Below, in pieces: positions 7,721-21,100 of a stretch of DNA of 64,000 nt. Location of the stretch: positions 43,061-107,060 of the IMG/VR virus record IMGVR_UViG_3300025687_000026; one strand, written 5' to 3'. Numbering within the stretch: the stretch's first letter is position 1; each line of letters opens with the position of its first letter. Both the position numbers and the translations under genes were made by a program. The stretch is from a virus. The notes below the pieces were generated by a model that saw only the letters and a list, made by a program, of their open reading frames with translations, had not been told where the DNA came from and made no database searches.

Positions 7721-9129
7721 TATGCGTCACCTCTGTATGTGATTGGAGTGGACTTGCTACCACCGAGGGTTTCTTCGTCACTACTTCCACCGAGCACGCC
7801 CCTGTTCATGGCTTTACCGATGATAAACCCTGAGAGGCCGTGATTCTGAATTGTAATGATGGGAACCGTGACAATTTCGATGTCACCAAACAACGAGAAG
7901 TTTTGTTCAATGACCTGCTCGACGACTTCAGGCCGACGGCCGGTGTTCTGAGCACCCTCAAGAATGCCTTGCAGCACGCCTTCAATGCCGCTGTCAACGG
8001 TGAGGAAAACAAGGTCAGCGGTGTTCTCCGAAAGGTTGTGACGCACTTCGGTGAGGATGCGGTTGCGTCCTTCATATTCGATGATTTTACCCGGTCGCAA
8101 GTCCCATGAAGCGGTGTGACCTGAACTGGTCTTGTTACCGGCGAGAAGGTTGTTGGCCTTCAACACGCTGCGTGCAACACGACGGGCCGCCTCGTTGTTT
8201 CGCACCGTGAAGTCTTCAATGACCTGCGGGTCCTGTTGCACATCGCCACCACGACCACTCTGTCGCTCAGCATCGCTGACTTCGGCGTAGGCGGTATCGT
8301 TGACCGAGAGGGGTGTGCCTTGCACGATAACACGGTTGCTGGTGTTGTCGACTGGGTTGGTTCCAGCAGGCCCGGTCCTGTTGTTAGCGTCGACGAAACG
8401 ACCGCTTTCACCGAAGTTGAACGGCACATAGAGCAGGCTACCAAAGCGCTCAAAGTAGATGATGCGATTGTCATGACGCCCAAGGAAACGCAACGCCGTG
8501 ACGAGGTTGACTCCGTAGAAGTCGGTAGCGATAAAGCGGGTGCTGTGACGGCGACGGTCACCGCTGGAGTTGCTGGGAGTGAGCGGAAGTGCGATGTTGA
8601 CCGAGGTGAGCGTATCAGCGATGTCACGACCAAGACGCATGGCCATGTCGGTCGTGCGGAAACCGACATCAATTGGCTGCGCTGCGTAACCTGCCGTGCT
8701 GTTGAAGCCCAGTTCACTGAGCGTTTTGCCTTTCATGTTCCGCACTGCAAAAACAGAACCCTTGTTTCCAGTGGAGTGACTACCGAGTGACAGGCGCTCA
8801 GTCTGCTGGTCTATAGAATACAACATCCTCGGACTATTTGAAGCAGCATCGCTACGCATGTAGAAGATGCGATTTTGTGAAGTGTGACCCGGCGTTGATG
8901 TGTGAGTCAAAACGACACTGTCTTGACGCTCGTCGATGGTGTAAGAGTGCGTTGATGCGACAGCGTAGGTTGAGGTCTTGCGTTGCTTGACGGTGACCTT
9001 AGCCTGCGTTGTGCCCTGCATAGCAATTTCACCAAGGTGCACTGCGTTGTCGACGAAGACTGGCTTGCGCACTTGTTTCATCACGACATCGGTGTCACCG
9101 GTCGTGCGTTGCTGTGCGAGGAAGGTCAC
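7720..9129 (-). CDS. Putative baseplate/tail hub protein
   Basis: A 469-residue structural protein. The second half has the outline of a tail-hub (gpD/gp27-like) protein: 'LRFLGRHDNRIIYFERFG', 'NRVIVQGTPLSVND', then 'NEAARRVARSVLKANNLL' followed by 'DLRPGKIIEYEGRNRILTEV', where a helix pairs with a PG-turn beta domain. The N-terminal half has no recognisable motif. The gene starts with GTG, overlapping the stop of the giant gene (GTGA), and runs into the small tail-tip gene. Between a giant virion protein and a fibre gene, a baseplate or hub role is likely, but the family match is by eye and weak. A last hydrophobic segment (IVTVPIITIQNHGLSGFIIG) is probably beta structure, not a membrane span. 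Confidence 0.55.
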   Translation of the reverse strand: MTFLAQQRTTGDTDVVMKQVRKPVFVDNAVHLGEIAMQGTTQAKVTVKQRKTSTYAVASTHSYTIDERQDSVVLTHTSTPGHTSQNRIFYMRSDAASNSPRMLYSIDQQTERLSLGSHSTGNKGSVFAVRNMKGKTLSELGFNSTAGYAAQPIDVGFRTTDMAMRLGRDIADTLTSVNIALPLTPSNSSGDRRRHSTRFIATDFYGVNLVTALRFLGRHDNRIIYFERFGSLLYVPFNFGESGRFVDANNRTGPAGTNPVDNTSNRVIVQGTPLSVNDTAYAEVSDAERQSGRGGDVQQDPQVIEDFTVRNNEAARRVARSVLKANNLLAGNKTSSGHTASWDLRPGKIIEYEGRNRILTEVRHNLSENTADLVFLTVDSGIEGVLQGILEGAQNTGRRPEVVEQVIEQNFSLFGDIEIVTVPIITIQNHGLSGFIIGKAMNRGVLGGSSDEETLGGSKSTPITYRGDA

Positions 9130-12100
9130 GGAGCATCACCACTGTGGTCGGATGTGTTGTAAGTCACATCGGCCTTGTGTCCCTTGCTATGCAGAGACTG
9201 ACTGAAGCGGGGCTTGACTGAGTAGTCCTTACCGCTACCTGTGCGACGAGGAGCGTCGCTGCGATAGTGCTGCAGCGTGTTCTCGCTGATGAGCAAACGA
9301 GTCACTGTGGACTTGAGTGTGCCGGTGTCGAATGTAGGCATCGCCGAACCGGGGAGTTTCGGACCCTTCGACACCGGCACAGTGTCGCTACTGCTTTCCA
9401 TCAAATAAACGGGCTGGTAAGGAGCGTTTCCGTCAGGCACCGTTGCACGCATGTAAGAGCCCGCTGAGGCGTTGGTGGACTCGTAGGTGAAGAGCCCATA
9501 CTTGCCGCCAGCAGTGGCGGTGTAGAAGGTGCTTCCGTATTGAGGTGTGCCGCTGGCGACAGCGCGAACAGGGCGGAAGACTTCGATGTGTTGGTTGTCC
9601 AGCAGACGCACCGGACGCAACATGAATCGCACTGTCGTGTCCGTGAGGTTATGAGGTGTCGTCGTGCTTGTCGTGGTCTGATATGGATTGCTGGTTGTGC
9701 CCGAACCGCTGCGACCCCAACCGGTGTCATCGAATGGGTTGACGAACGAGCGGGACTCAAGGATGTAGGTGCCGCCCATGGGCTTGATGTTACCAGTGTG
9801 GCTAAAACGCATGACCCCGCCTTGAGGTTGAGCAGCGAAGGAGAGGCTCGTTAGGTCATAGTCTTCCAGCGTCTGCGAACCTGACTGCAATCCACCCTGC
9901 AGGACGATACGCTGCCCAACACCACGGTCAGTGTGCAGGCTATGAGCCTCACTGTTGATGGCGACCATGTCGGCATTGATGCCGGTGGAGAAGGACTCAA
10001 GCGTGTCAGCGTCAATACCGATACGGGGCGAGGAGCGAGAGATTGGCTCTTTGTGCACCGAGGTGCCGGTGATGCTCTCGACACGGTCGCTGACTGCAGC
10101 CTCGGGCTTAAGCAAACCGTCCTCAGCAATTTCAAGGCGACCACTGATACCACGCTTGACTTCGTCGGGCTGCAGCACATCATCACGAGGTCGCAGCAAC
10201 CCTTGACCGAAGGTTGGCTCAGCCGTGTGATGCGAGAGAACGACGCCCGAACCTTCGTAGACGGCGCTTAATTCGGTTAGAACATCCTCGTTGAACTGCG
10301 TTGGATAACGCACACCACGCCCACCACCCATGTCGCCGACACGCATGGCGTTGGTTGGGGCAAAGACATCGACAAGGACGAAGGCGTTGTTGTTGTTTGT
10401 GTCATTGAGTCGACCACCAAAGCGTGGAATGACTTCAGTTGGGCTGCTCAACACTTTGCCCGTAAGAGGGTCAACGACACCTTTGAAGTTGACAATCGGC
10501 TTACCTCCGTTCCACAACCGAGCGTAAGGTGAACGACCGTAAGTGCGGTCGTATTCGTATGCGTCGCCTGCGTCCCAAGCAGGACGGATGCCGAAGCCAC
10601 GCACCGGTGCTTTGCGGACATCTTCACCGCGAGTGTTGCCCCACCAGTCGACAAGATAGTAGCCCGCCGCACCTTCAATGGTGCCGATACCAAGACCTTG
10701 GCTATCACCCCACCAGTCACGAGGAGCGTCAGCATTGTTGCGAATGATGCGAACAGGACAGCCAAACGAGCGAGTCATGCGGCGACCGTCGCTGTAGCGC
10801 ACCTGCCATTCAGGTTTGTCGGGCCCGAGCATACCACTAAAGTTGGTCTGCCTTTCCATAACGCCAACATAGGTCGTTGGTAGCGTTTTTGGGGTCAAAC
10901 CAGCACCACCAGCGTAATTCCAATCTTGCGATTCGTATTCGACCAGTGGACCGGGCTTGTAACCGAGGGTCAGGTTGCTGCTACTATAGGAGGATTCAGT
11001 GAAGGCACGCATGCCGTAGTGTCCCCATTGAGGGCGGTTCCACGGTTGACGCAGACCGAATCGGTAGCCGAATGGATAAGAGCGGGTGCTCACAAGACTC
11101 GATGCGATGCCGATGCCGTCGCTCGCAGTATAAGAAGCAGCATCGCCAGTGTCTTCCCAATGCTTACCGCCGCCTGCTTCGTAGAGGGCTGGTAGATTCC
11201 ACGCAGCAGACCAAGCAGCATAGCCGTCAAGACGACTGACGAGTGGTCCGCCACGGCTACCGCTTGGCCAATAGTGACTGAGCATGACAGTGTTGCTGCC
11301 TTGCGCTTGATAACCCGACATAATGTGAATGTTAGCAGCCGTCTCTGCTGTTCCGTCAGCGCCAAAGTAGACCTTGGACCCAACGGCCGGTGTAAAGAGG
11401 ATGTCTGTAGTCAGAACAATGTTCACACCGCTTATTCCACCGCCTGCAATTTTACCCAACACCTTACCTTCGACAAAAATGTAATCGCCTGCTGAAGCCC
11501 CGTCGCTACTGACATCAGCATTCATCGTGATGGTGGAAGGTGAACCGGCCGCTGATTGGAAAGTGCCTGAGAACTGACTGGGTGGCTCGGGCGTCTTGAA
11601 ATCGAGGTGGAACGGACCAAGGCTGGCGGCGTAGTTGACGCCGTGATAATGCACCGTCTCAAAGTGTTCAGGCATGCTGTTGTAGGCCGCTTTGTCTACA
11701 GCCCGGTCATCAGTAGCGTCGCCCCATGTTCGGCTGCTGTCGGAGTAGAAAGTATGGGGTCGACCGAGGTTTGGATGCCATGCGCAAACGAATGCGTCAG
11801 GAGTGTAGAGACTGTTCGTATCTCGTGTCCCACCACGCAACTGGTCGAGATTAAGCGACAAAACACCTTGCGACTTGGTCAATAGCGAAGTCGAAACTTC
11901 ACGACTGTAAGGTCGACTTAAGCGGAGCACGGTGCCCGCACTCGGCAAACTCAAAGCAGTCGTGATGAAACGATAGGGTTGGTTCATTGTTCCGCTACTG
12001 TAAGTCAAGCCTGTGCGTTTGGTGTAAGACAGCGTCTGAGTCACACCGTCATTATCGGTGTAGACCAGTTGTTGACCGTAGTAGGGCACTTCAGGGAACA

Positions 12101-15100
12101 ACGAAGCGTCATCGACCTGAATGTAACCAACGCCCGTGCTCTGCACCGTGGCGACAGGTGAAATGGAGGTGTTAGCCAGCACCTTGGAGTAGATGTCAGG
12201 GCTAATGGAGGGATAGCCACCAAGCGTCAACTGAGCGCCAAGTGCTCCATGAGAGGCACGACAGAACTCGTAGTAGTTGTCAAGACGATAGAGGGCGAGA
12301 TGGCGGAAACCTGTGGCCGTAGCGTCATCGGGGGAGTTTTTGTGCAAAATGCTCCACCATGGGATGTTCAATGTGTAACCGGGTGTGGCGTCAACGAACA
12401 TGCTCGTGTGATAGGGGTGAGAGCGACGAGTGAAAGTGGGCGATTCGCTACCCTGCACACCCAATGCGTTGTAAAGCAGCATCGGTGGGAGATTGCTAAA
12501 CTGACTGCCGTGGTCAGGGTCGTGGTCAAGGATGACCTCGTTGACGAAAATCTCGCAGCCGCGCACATCAGCAAGCGTCGCTTCAGAAAGGATGAGAGTC
12601 GCCGCACCAATCGCCGTCCCTCGCTCGCTGTCATACTTGATGCCGACCACGAGGTGCACTTGTTGACCGGTGAGTTCACGAGCAGTGCCGTCGGGTAAGG
12701 CTGAAGCGTCACTGTTGTTATGATGGAAGCCAGTAAGTTGTTGCTTACGCAGGTTAGGCTGGATGACAATTTGATAGGCACCAACCTCGGCAGGGTCAGG
12801 GAAGTGTCCGTCCTGCGTGTAGTTGGCTCCTGCCTCAAGCACGATGGAGTGGCCACCGGCTTTGTTGATGTCGCCAGCATCGCCCTTGGATGCGAGGACG
12901 CCGTAGCCATCAAAGCGCACCTTTGTTTCAAACATCAGCGTGAAGGCCCCACCATGGATGTCGCTGGGACCGCTCGGCGTAGCGGTCAGACTACCGATGC
13001 GCAGTTGCGGGTTGAGAGGGTGTAGGTAGTCGGTGACGCTGGCCGGTAGGGTTGTCGTGGTTGGGTCCACATTCTCCAGTAGACGGATGAGGTCGGCATC
13101 TTGGAGTGTCGCTCTGCGCTCGGCCTCGTGCTTGCCGTAGAGGCCTTGGTAAGCAGGATGAGCCCAGTGACCGGGTAGCATCGGCATCGTAGCGTTAACG
13201 AAGTGATGTCCCATACGAGGCATCGGCATTGGTGTGAGTTGCGGTTTGCTGTAGCGTGTGTGAGCCAGCAACGCAGTGCCGGTGATGTATTCAGTATGAG
13301 CCATGTCAGGGCTGTTACCGCTCACTTCGGCGTGGTCACGCAAGCGGCGTGCTGCAAAGAAGCGAGTGCTACCAGCAGGGATGTAGTAGGAGGGTGTGAT
13401 GGTGGCGCTTGGATTGGCTGCGATAAACTCGGTGAAGTCAATGTCACCAACCACGCCAGTGAAGGTGTCGCCGCTTATGCCCGTGTAGGACACTACGCAC
13501 GAGTCGCCGCTGCTTGAAAGGCGCAAGAAACGACGGTTGTCGCTAACTTCTTTGGAAGCAAACGCTGCATCAAAAACACGGCTGTTGATGGTGGCTGAAG
13601 CGGTCAACACACCGCTGCTGTAAGAAGACACGGTGAGGCTTTGCGTCTCAACGCCGTTGCTGTGCGTGTAGACGGTTGGGAAGCGGTCCGTGTGGCTGTG
13701 CCCCATCTTTGTGACATGGAAGAAGAGCGTGCGGTCGTGCAATTCGTAAGACGACTGCAGTGGGCGGTTACCGGTAGTTTCAACCCATCCGTTCTTCGTG
13801 CTGTCGGGGAAGGCACTACCTTCAGCGATGTGCTCCCAACCCACTTCGTTCATGGTCGGACCGTAGCGCGGTCCGCTGATGGCGTTGTCAAACAGATGTC
13901 CGAGGTGGCTCGCACCAAGGTCGGGGTGAATCATACCGCCGTCGCCCATTGTCTCGTTTTGATAGGCTTGCAGCCGGTCAAATCCGCTGCGGACAAGGAT
14001 GTTACCGGGGATGGACTCAGGGTCAGGAAGTTGGACCACGAGGTTTGGCGAGGTTGAGGTGTTGGCTACCGAAGGAGCCAAACCGCTGGCGAGGCGCTCA
14101 CCAGCAGCACGGAAGGCACGAATGACCACACCGAGTGGCGAGCCGCCGCTAAGCGTGTGTGTTTGTCCCGTGTCGTCAATGACTTCCATCTCTTCAAACT
14201 GCAGATGCTCGTTGGGAATCTCAAGCACATTCTGTAGTTTGATACGGTGCTTTTCAGCCAGTTGCGGATGCGCCAGTTCCTGCGCTTGCAGGACAGGTAA
14301 CATAGCGCTGTTCGTTGTCTCAAAAGAGAAACGGACATTCCCAAGCAACTTCTCACCCGTAGTGTAGCCTACACCGCCGCTGACACGGTTCACCCAAGGC
14401 ACAGCACCAAGTCCACGAGCGTTGACGGCAGGCATCGAGAGGCTACCACCGTCCATTCGTTTCCACACAACATGCTCAATGTTGAAGTTCTTAGCAGGGG
14501 AGCGAGCATACATCTCGTAAGCGTTGACATCTCCGACCCAAAAGGTGTTTTTTTGCTTCGTCCCACCAAACAGTGTAGAAGGTTGGACAGATGCGGAAGC
14601 ATAGAAGTTAGCAGCAACATTCCGTTGCGCCCCTGCGCTGGCTGAGAAGTGGGAGCCGATGCTCTTGTCAAGGTCAAAAAAGAGGTCGCCGGTTTTCGTA
14701 AAGCAGGGCTCAGCGTTTTCCAAGTCACTCTCAGCAGTAATCGGCGGATGAAGTGAGAACTCTGCGTCAAATGGAGCGCCGTCCAAAGCGTTCGTAACAG
14801 TGTAATCTGAGATAGTTGGACGAGAAGTTGCATTGTGGATGAGTGCCTCGACATTCGGGCCTGCGTGCGCTGGAGCATAGAAGCGGTCTTGACCGTGAAT
14901 GCGGTCGTCCCAGCGCACTGTGCCCGCCTTAGTGACATCAGCAGCGTCGACAAGACGCAGCCAGTCACCAACGCTCTTTTGCCCGTCACGGTCCGTCTTG
15001 GCGACAAGAGCCAATTCTGACTCATGAGAGATAACAAGCATCGCACGGGAGAACACACCTTGCATGTGAGTGAGTTCTTTCTGCATCTCAGGCTCGTTTT

Positions 15101-18100
15101 CCATAATGGGCGGTGTGTTGAAGTCGCTACTGTCGGTAAAGGCGAGGGTGTAGGAACCTGAGTCTGTTCCCATATCGTAGCGGTCTTGCGGCGCATCGGG
15201 GTTGCTATTGGAGGGGAAGGTAGCCAACCCATCTGAACCGTTGTTCGGTGGTGCAGATTCAGGACTGTTCGGCATGGGGGTGATGTTCGGTAGATGGCCG
15301 AGCACGCTGGCGCAGCCCATGCTTCCACCGTAGGGTGAGAAACCAAGCGAAGCGTGCCATGCTCCCAAACCAGCAGCATATTGTCCGCTAAGCCCACCAC
15401 TCAGTGTGTTGAGATAGGAATAGCGCTCACCAGCCCAACCTGCAACACCAACGGGTTTAGTTCGGTCAATAGCGTCAACGAGGCCGTTGAAGTGGACTTG
15501 TCCATAACCGCTCACCCTCGTCGTATTCCTCCATTGGTGGACACCTGCCTTAACCCACACATACAGTTTTAGTCCCGATACACCGGAGCCCAGCGTTGGG
15601 TAGGTCAACGGGTTACCGTCAAGGTAGTTATCCCATGTCGCTACACTCTCAAAAGCACCGTAACCGCTGATTCGATTCTGTCCAAGGAAGAACTTGACTT
15701 TGTAACTACCACCGACATACAGGACGATGCGGCTGTGATAGGGAGCAAAGGCCGGTGAGTTCTCTCCGAGGATAGTTGTAGCAAACGAGTTAGTGGTGCG
15801 AATCCAACCCGTTTCAGGAATGTTGTAACCATCGTCAGGATTGCTACCAATGTCGACGGTGATGAAGGACGAATTGAGAGCGATGCCTCCACCTCCTTGC
15901 GCATAGTCGACAATGTTAGCGCCTTCAAGTTCCCGCCACCCGTAACGGTCTTGCTTCATGGCGTTGCTAAAACTCGGTAAGAAGGTCCCGCCCATGGCTT
16001 TGAGTGCACCGCCGCCGGGATAGGTGTTGATAGCGGCACCGAGTAGAGCGGCTAACTCTTCTCCGTTTTGACAGCGAGTGGCGTCTACAGCGATGTATTC
16101 CATGTCGATGATGTCACGCGTGACTGTTTCAGACACAAAGGCACCCGAAGAGCCGTAAAGAATCTTGGTCGCCAGTGGAGCGGCAACACGGAAAGCACTG
16201 GGATGCAATTCGTTGCCGCTAATGGCGCTCTTTGACACTCGACTGTTGTCATCAGGATGAGGCGGATTGAAAGTAATTTGATTGTCCATCCACGAACCGC
16301 CCGGATGGTAACCGCCATCCATGTGGAAACACCAGTCTGAACTACTCGCCATGGAGAAGCCCATGTAGACCCCGTGACGGTTGGGGTGAGCCATGCGGTA
16401 GTCATGAACATTGGACACCGTGAGGTTAGTCGCTCCTGAAGTGAACACTTCACCATACATACGACCAGCCTCGGGACGCTGGCGCAGAATCTCAACATTG
16501 GGCTTACCCTGAGCAGGTTCCCAGTTGATGGTTTGACGCCAATGGAATCGACCGCGGTTGAGTTGATAGGTGCTGGTCCACGGCATGTAGTGACCGGCGT
16601 CGTTCATGATGTGGTTGGGCATGAATGCCGTGTTGCTACCCGTGTGAGCAGGCACTTTAGACCAAGTGTTACCCACCGTGATAGCCCGTCCGGGCGCAGG
16701 TTCGTAGGTGTTGACGGGCGTCGCCTCCTCTTGCGTAAATGGGAAGGCCTGACCGGGGCCAAAAATGAGGAATGTTGTTTTGTTTTCAACACCATCACGG
16801 TGGTCGTTGTAGCGGGCTGTTGGGTGAGCGAAGCGTAGCACCAAAGGAATGGGCACCTGAATAGCAACGCCTGCCGTGTAGGGGGCGGGATTGGGATGGT
16901 CAGGGTGAACGGTCTGAGTCCCGCCCTTGATGTCAGGACTGAGGAGGCTATCCTGATTGAAGAACGGTGGATTGATGCTTCCACGATGCTGATTCAAAAG
17001 TGCTGTGCCGGGGAAGAAGGCCATGATTGCGTTGCAGTCCACCAATGAGAAGGACGAGAGTGTCTCGTTGGCGTGCTGAATGCCCGCCACACCGGTCGGC
17101 CCGTTTGCATAAGGATGAGTGTATTTTTCGCTGTAGTCGTTAGCGCTACCGTCATTGACATCAATGGTTACACCGCTAAAGCCGCCACCGAAGAACAACG
17201 GAACCCAATGGTCGCTGCTGTCCCGACCCCCACGGAAGAACACTTGCGACCGTGAGTGGAGGCTACCAAGCACACGCACACCGGCAGTCCTGAAGGCTCG
17301 CAGCGCACCGTAGCGCTGAATGGTTGGGTCGGTGGACGGTTTGGCGTCGGGTGGAGTTCCAGTCAATGTTGCTTCATCAATCAAGATGTGGTCAAGTGAA
17401 GTAAAACCGGAAGACGCTGTTCCACCGTTGACAGTAGTTGCGAGAGCGGAAGAGAAGTTTCCAAAATAGACCTCGGATTGACTGCTAAAGGACGCAACTT
17501 TCGCAAGGCTGCTGATGGTGTCTCCTTCGTTACCAGCAGGTCGGAAGAAGTGCCATGGCTTACCGCTACCGGCAGCCAACCCCACTTCAGGGAACTTAGG
17601 TGAGTTGATGTAAGAGTCGTTTGCATCGGTTTCAAGAGTTGGGTTGTTGACCATTGGTAGGATGTGGTCGCCTGAGTAAGCAGTAAAGCGTTGACCGTTG
17701 AGATTTTGTTCCCACACTTCCGTGTCAACAGGTTCGTTGCTTGAGTCGACGAGAACCGGTGAGGCAGTGTTGGCGTTAGAGCCGCGCCCCTTGGTGCTCA
17801 CTTGCACGACAGTGTAGGGAATGTAGCCACACTCTGCTCTTAAGCCAGCATCAATTTGAGCATCGGTGGCTGCCCGGTTGTTGGAACTGGGCAGGGTCAC
17901 ACCATCCTTGGTCATCTTGACAAACTGCACATCCCCGTGCTCAACATGGGCGGCTTGAATCGCCATGTCACGATGTAGCGTGGCGGTGAAAAAGTCAGAG
18001 ATTGGTCGCACTTTACGGGCCGTGTTGTAAGCACGAATGCGAATAGCATCTTCAGCCACGCCCCATTGACCGAGAGTGCGTCCATCAGCAGCGAAAAACT

Positions 18101-21100
18101 CAGTGCAATCAAACGGCACACCCTCCTCAATGTTTGGATTCGGTAGGTTGATGGCCGTCGTGACCACTGCCGCCAACAGTTCGTCGGTGACCAATGTGGT
18201 CCAATTAGCGCAAGACGACACCAATGCACGAATGCTTGTCGTGTTGAGGCCAAAACGCTTAGCACCGACGGTAACGGTCGAAGCCGTAGCGAAAGTGTGT
18301 GAAGTCATGAACTCGGTGCCTTCGACGCCGTAAAAAATGTGGGGGCCTGTGTTATCGTTACGGGTGCGACTCGTGTAGGAAAACATGTGACCCCATGAGC
18401 CAACAGCGGTGGCTGCGTTGAAGGGGTCTGATACCTGAATGACGCCATCTTCAATTGGAAAGCCCATGTAACCCAGCACATCGAAGTGAGGACAGTTGTT
18501 GTAAGGGTCGGTCATCTCCAAGGTCAGCGTCTTGGCTGAACTGTCGTAAGTGGCCTTGCAGTCGTAGGCTGCGTTGACACTCGGAACACCGTTCCACCGG
18601 TTACCTTCCCAACCAATCAGCGTAGCGTTGCTCGGATTTGCACCGAAACGACCAGTAGCGTCACCCAATCCACGCATGTGGCGACCGATGGTCAAGCCGC
18701 CCTGCCCGACATCTCGGTCGTCAATGTAGATGACAATTTCATCCTCAAGCGTGTCAGGCAGTTGCGTTTCATCCAGTGTGAAGTTGTTGTTAATCGCTCG
18801 GTAGACGATGCGAATACCATGACGCCTACCAAGGTGGTCAATGAATTGAAACCCGTAGAGTGGCGAATCACCGATAGCGTCGTGTGAGATTTGAGAAGCA
18901 GGCACATGACCCGTGTAGGTCACCGGGAGAGTGTCGCCCGATGTGTTCTGAATATCACCATATCGCTTATCGAAGCGCTTGTCACCCTTGCGACCAAAGC
19001 CCCACTTCCCGGCATCGGGTGCGAATCCGGGGATTCCGGCAGCAACAAGACCGCCAAAGTTCACACGACCGGTAGCCTGCGAACCTGTGCGGAGCCCTTC
19101 GGTGTAGTTGGTAATGTAGCCTTCAGCCTCCAACGATTCCGTGTTGACGGTGTTGAAGGACTGGCCGGAGCCCGTCACCATCGACATGGCTCGCATAACC
19201 GGGTCCGAGGATTCATCACCACGCTGAGCAAAGTCACCGGTGGACTTGACATCAGCAGATGAAGCATCGGGCAGGGTGTATTGACGCAGCGAAGTAATCG
19301 GTGCAAAGGGTCGCCCGTGCTTGTTTAGAGGCATTGGCGCTGGGTGCATGTTCTCGCCACTGAGTTCATCAGGTTGACACCAAAAAGTCCTGAAGCGACC
19401 ACCGTGACCAATCAAGAACTCAGGTTGGTAAGCCGATTGACCCCGAGCGTTGTCAAGCCACACAGCAAAGTTGCGACCGGTAGCACCGGGCACGGTGCTG
19501 TGAATGACCACGGAGAAACCTTCTCGTCCCTTGGTGTCTTGCACGACACGGCCAAGATGAGCACGGAAGTAACCCATGTGACTGCCTTGGTCTTGCGTGC
19601 TGAACGCCTTGTCTGAGTCCCACCACACGGCAGGGTCGAAAGCAGAGCCCGTCTCACCGTTGGTAAGATTGGTGCGGGCGTTCTTGGCCCCTGCTTGGTT
19701 AATAATTCGCACTACTTCACGAGCAGCAGCCTCAATGTCGGTGACACCGTCACGAGTAGCGACTTCACCGCAGTCAATGGTAAGACGACGGGTGAAGTCC
19801 ATTTCAGTCCAGTGCTTAAGATGCTGCAAACGCTGCTCGTCGTGCGAAGACAGGTCAAGAGCACCTGAGCGAATACCACGCAGAGCAAGGAAGGCAGGGA
19901 CAACACGAGTGCCGTCGGGTGTATCGAACAGGGTAGATGGGTCACGGGTCGTGGCCCCTGCCTTCTCCTCACGATGTAGCGTTAAAGCGACGATAAAGCG
20001 GTCGAGGTTGGAGCGAACCTTGCGAGTGTAAGTGTGTGCCTCATTAGCCCAGTAGGGGATGACTGTAGCGTCGTTGGTTCGAGGCTGAATGCTGTCGCCA
20101 ATCGACCGCTCGCTAAACGGACCGCCGGTGTAATAACCCGTGTGCACCATGTGTCCGTGTGCCTTCCCATACTGCGTGATGCGGTCAAGTGCCGTGAGGT
20201 GGGTTGAAGTGCCCGAAGGAGCGACACTCACGCGGAACCTACCGCTTGTGCCGCCGCTCACGGTGATGACATCGTTGTGCTGATAACCTGTCCCGGCAGA
20301 TGCAATCACCGCTGTAGCAATCGCCCCGCCGCTCACTGTAATGGTGACGGTAAGCCCAGCACCGGTGCCCGTCGTGGTCGTTGCCTTGGTTCCAGCCGTG
20401 TAACCTGAACCGTTTGCACCGCTACTATAGTAAGGAGTGAGAGCAGTGACTTTACCCGTGATAGGTGATTTCATGACGCTCGCAGCATAGTGGTTAGCGA
20501 GGTCATGAGCATAAGCACTCTCCATGAAACGAGAGCGAGTAGTGTTGCGGACGAACTTGTTCTGACTGGGATAACCGGCAGCCGTGTCAATTTGAGTGAT
20601 GTAGCCGTGCTGTCCAGCGCCATTATACTCAATGCCGTATTTACCAAGGTCAATTTGGTCGCTACCGTCAACGATGTTCTGCGCCGTGGTGTGCCGTTGG
20701 AACCCGATTTCAGTTACCTTGGCGCTGGTTTGAACCTGCATGTGAAGGTCTTGGAATGCGACGAACTCACGGTCGTGAGCGACATCGTAGAGAAGGACAC
20801 GAGCGTGGTCATCACCGTTGAGCATGGGGTCGAGATAAGCAACTACTGGCGGATTGCTGATACCCAGTTCAGCGTAGTTGACCTCGATGGTCTTATTGAC
20901 ATGCTGAGCGTAGTTGATGGCCGTTTCACGACAAGTGTTGCCGATGAGGAAGTTTTCAAGCGGTAGACTATCGCGAGCCTCGCCACTGAGAGCACCTTGG
21001 CCGCCGTTGAACTCATTCCACACCAAACCCTCGTTGAAGACTCCACGACTCTTCGCGAAGAGTCCTTCAATAGCGTGCGGATTGTTGTAAGTCATGTTAG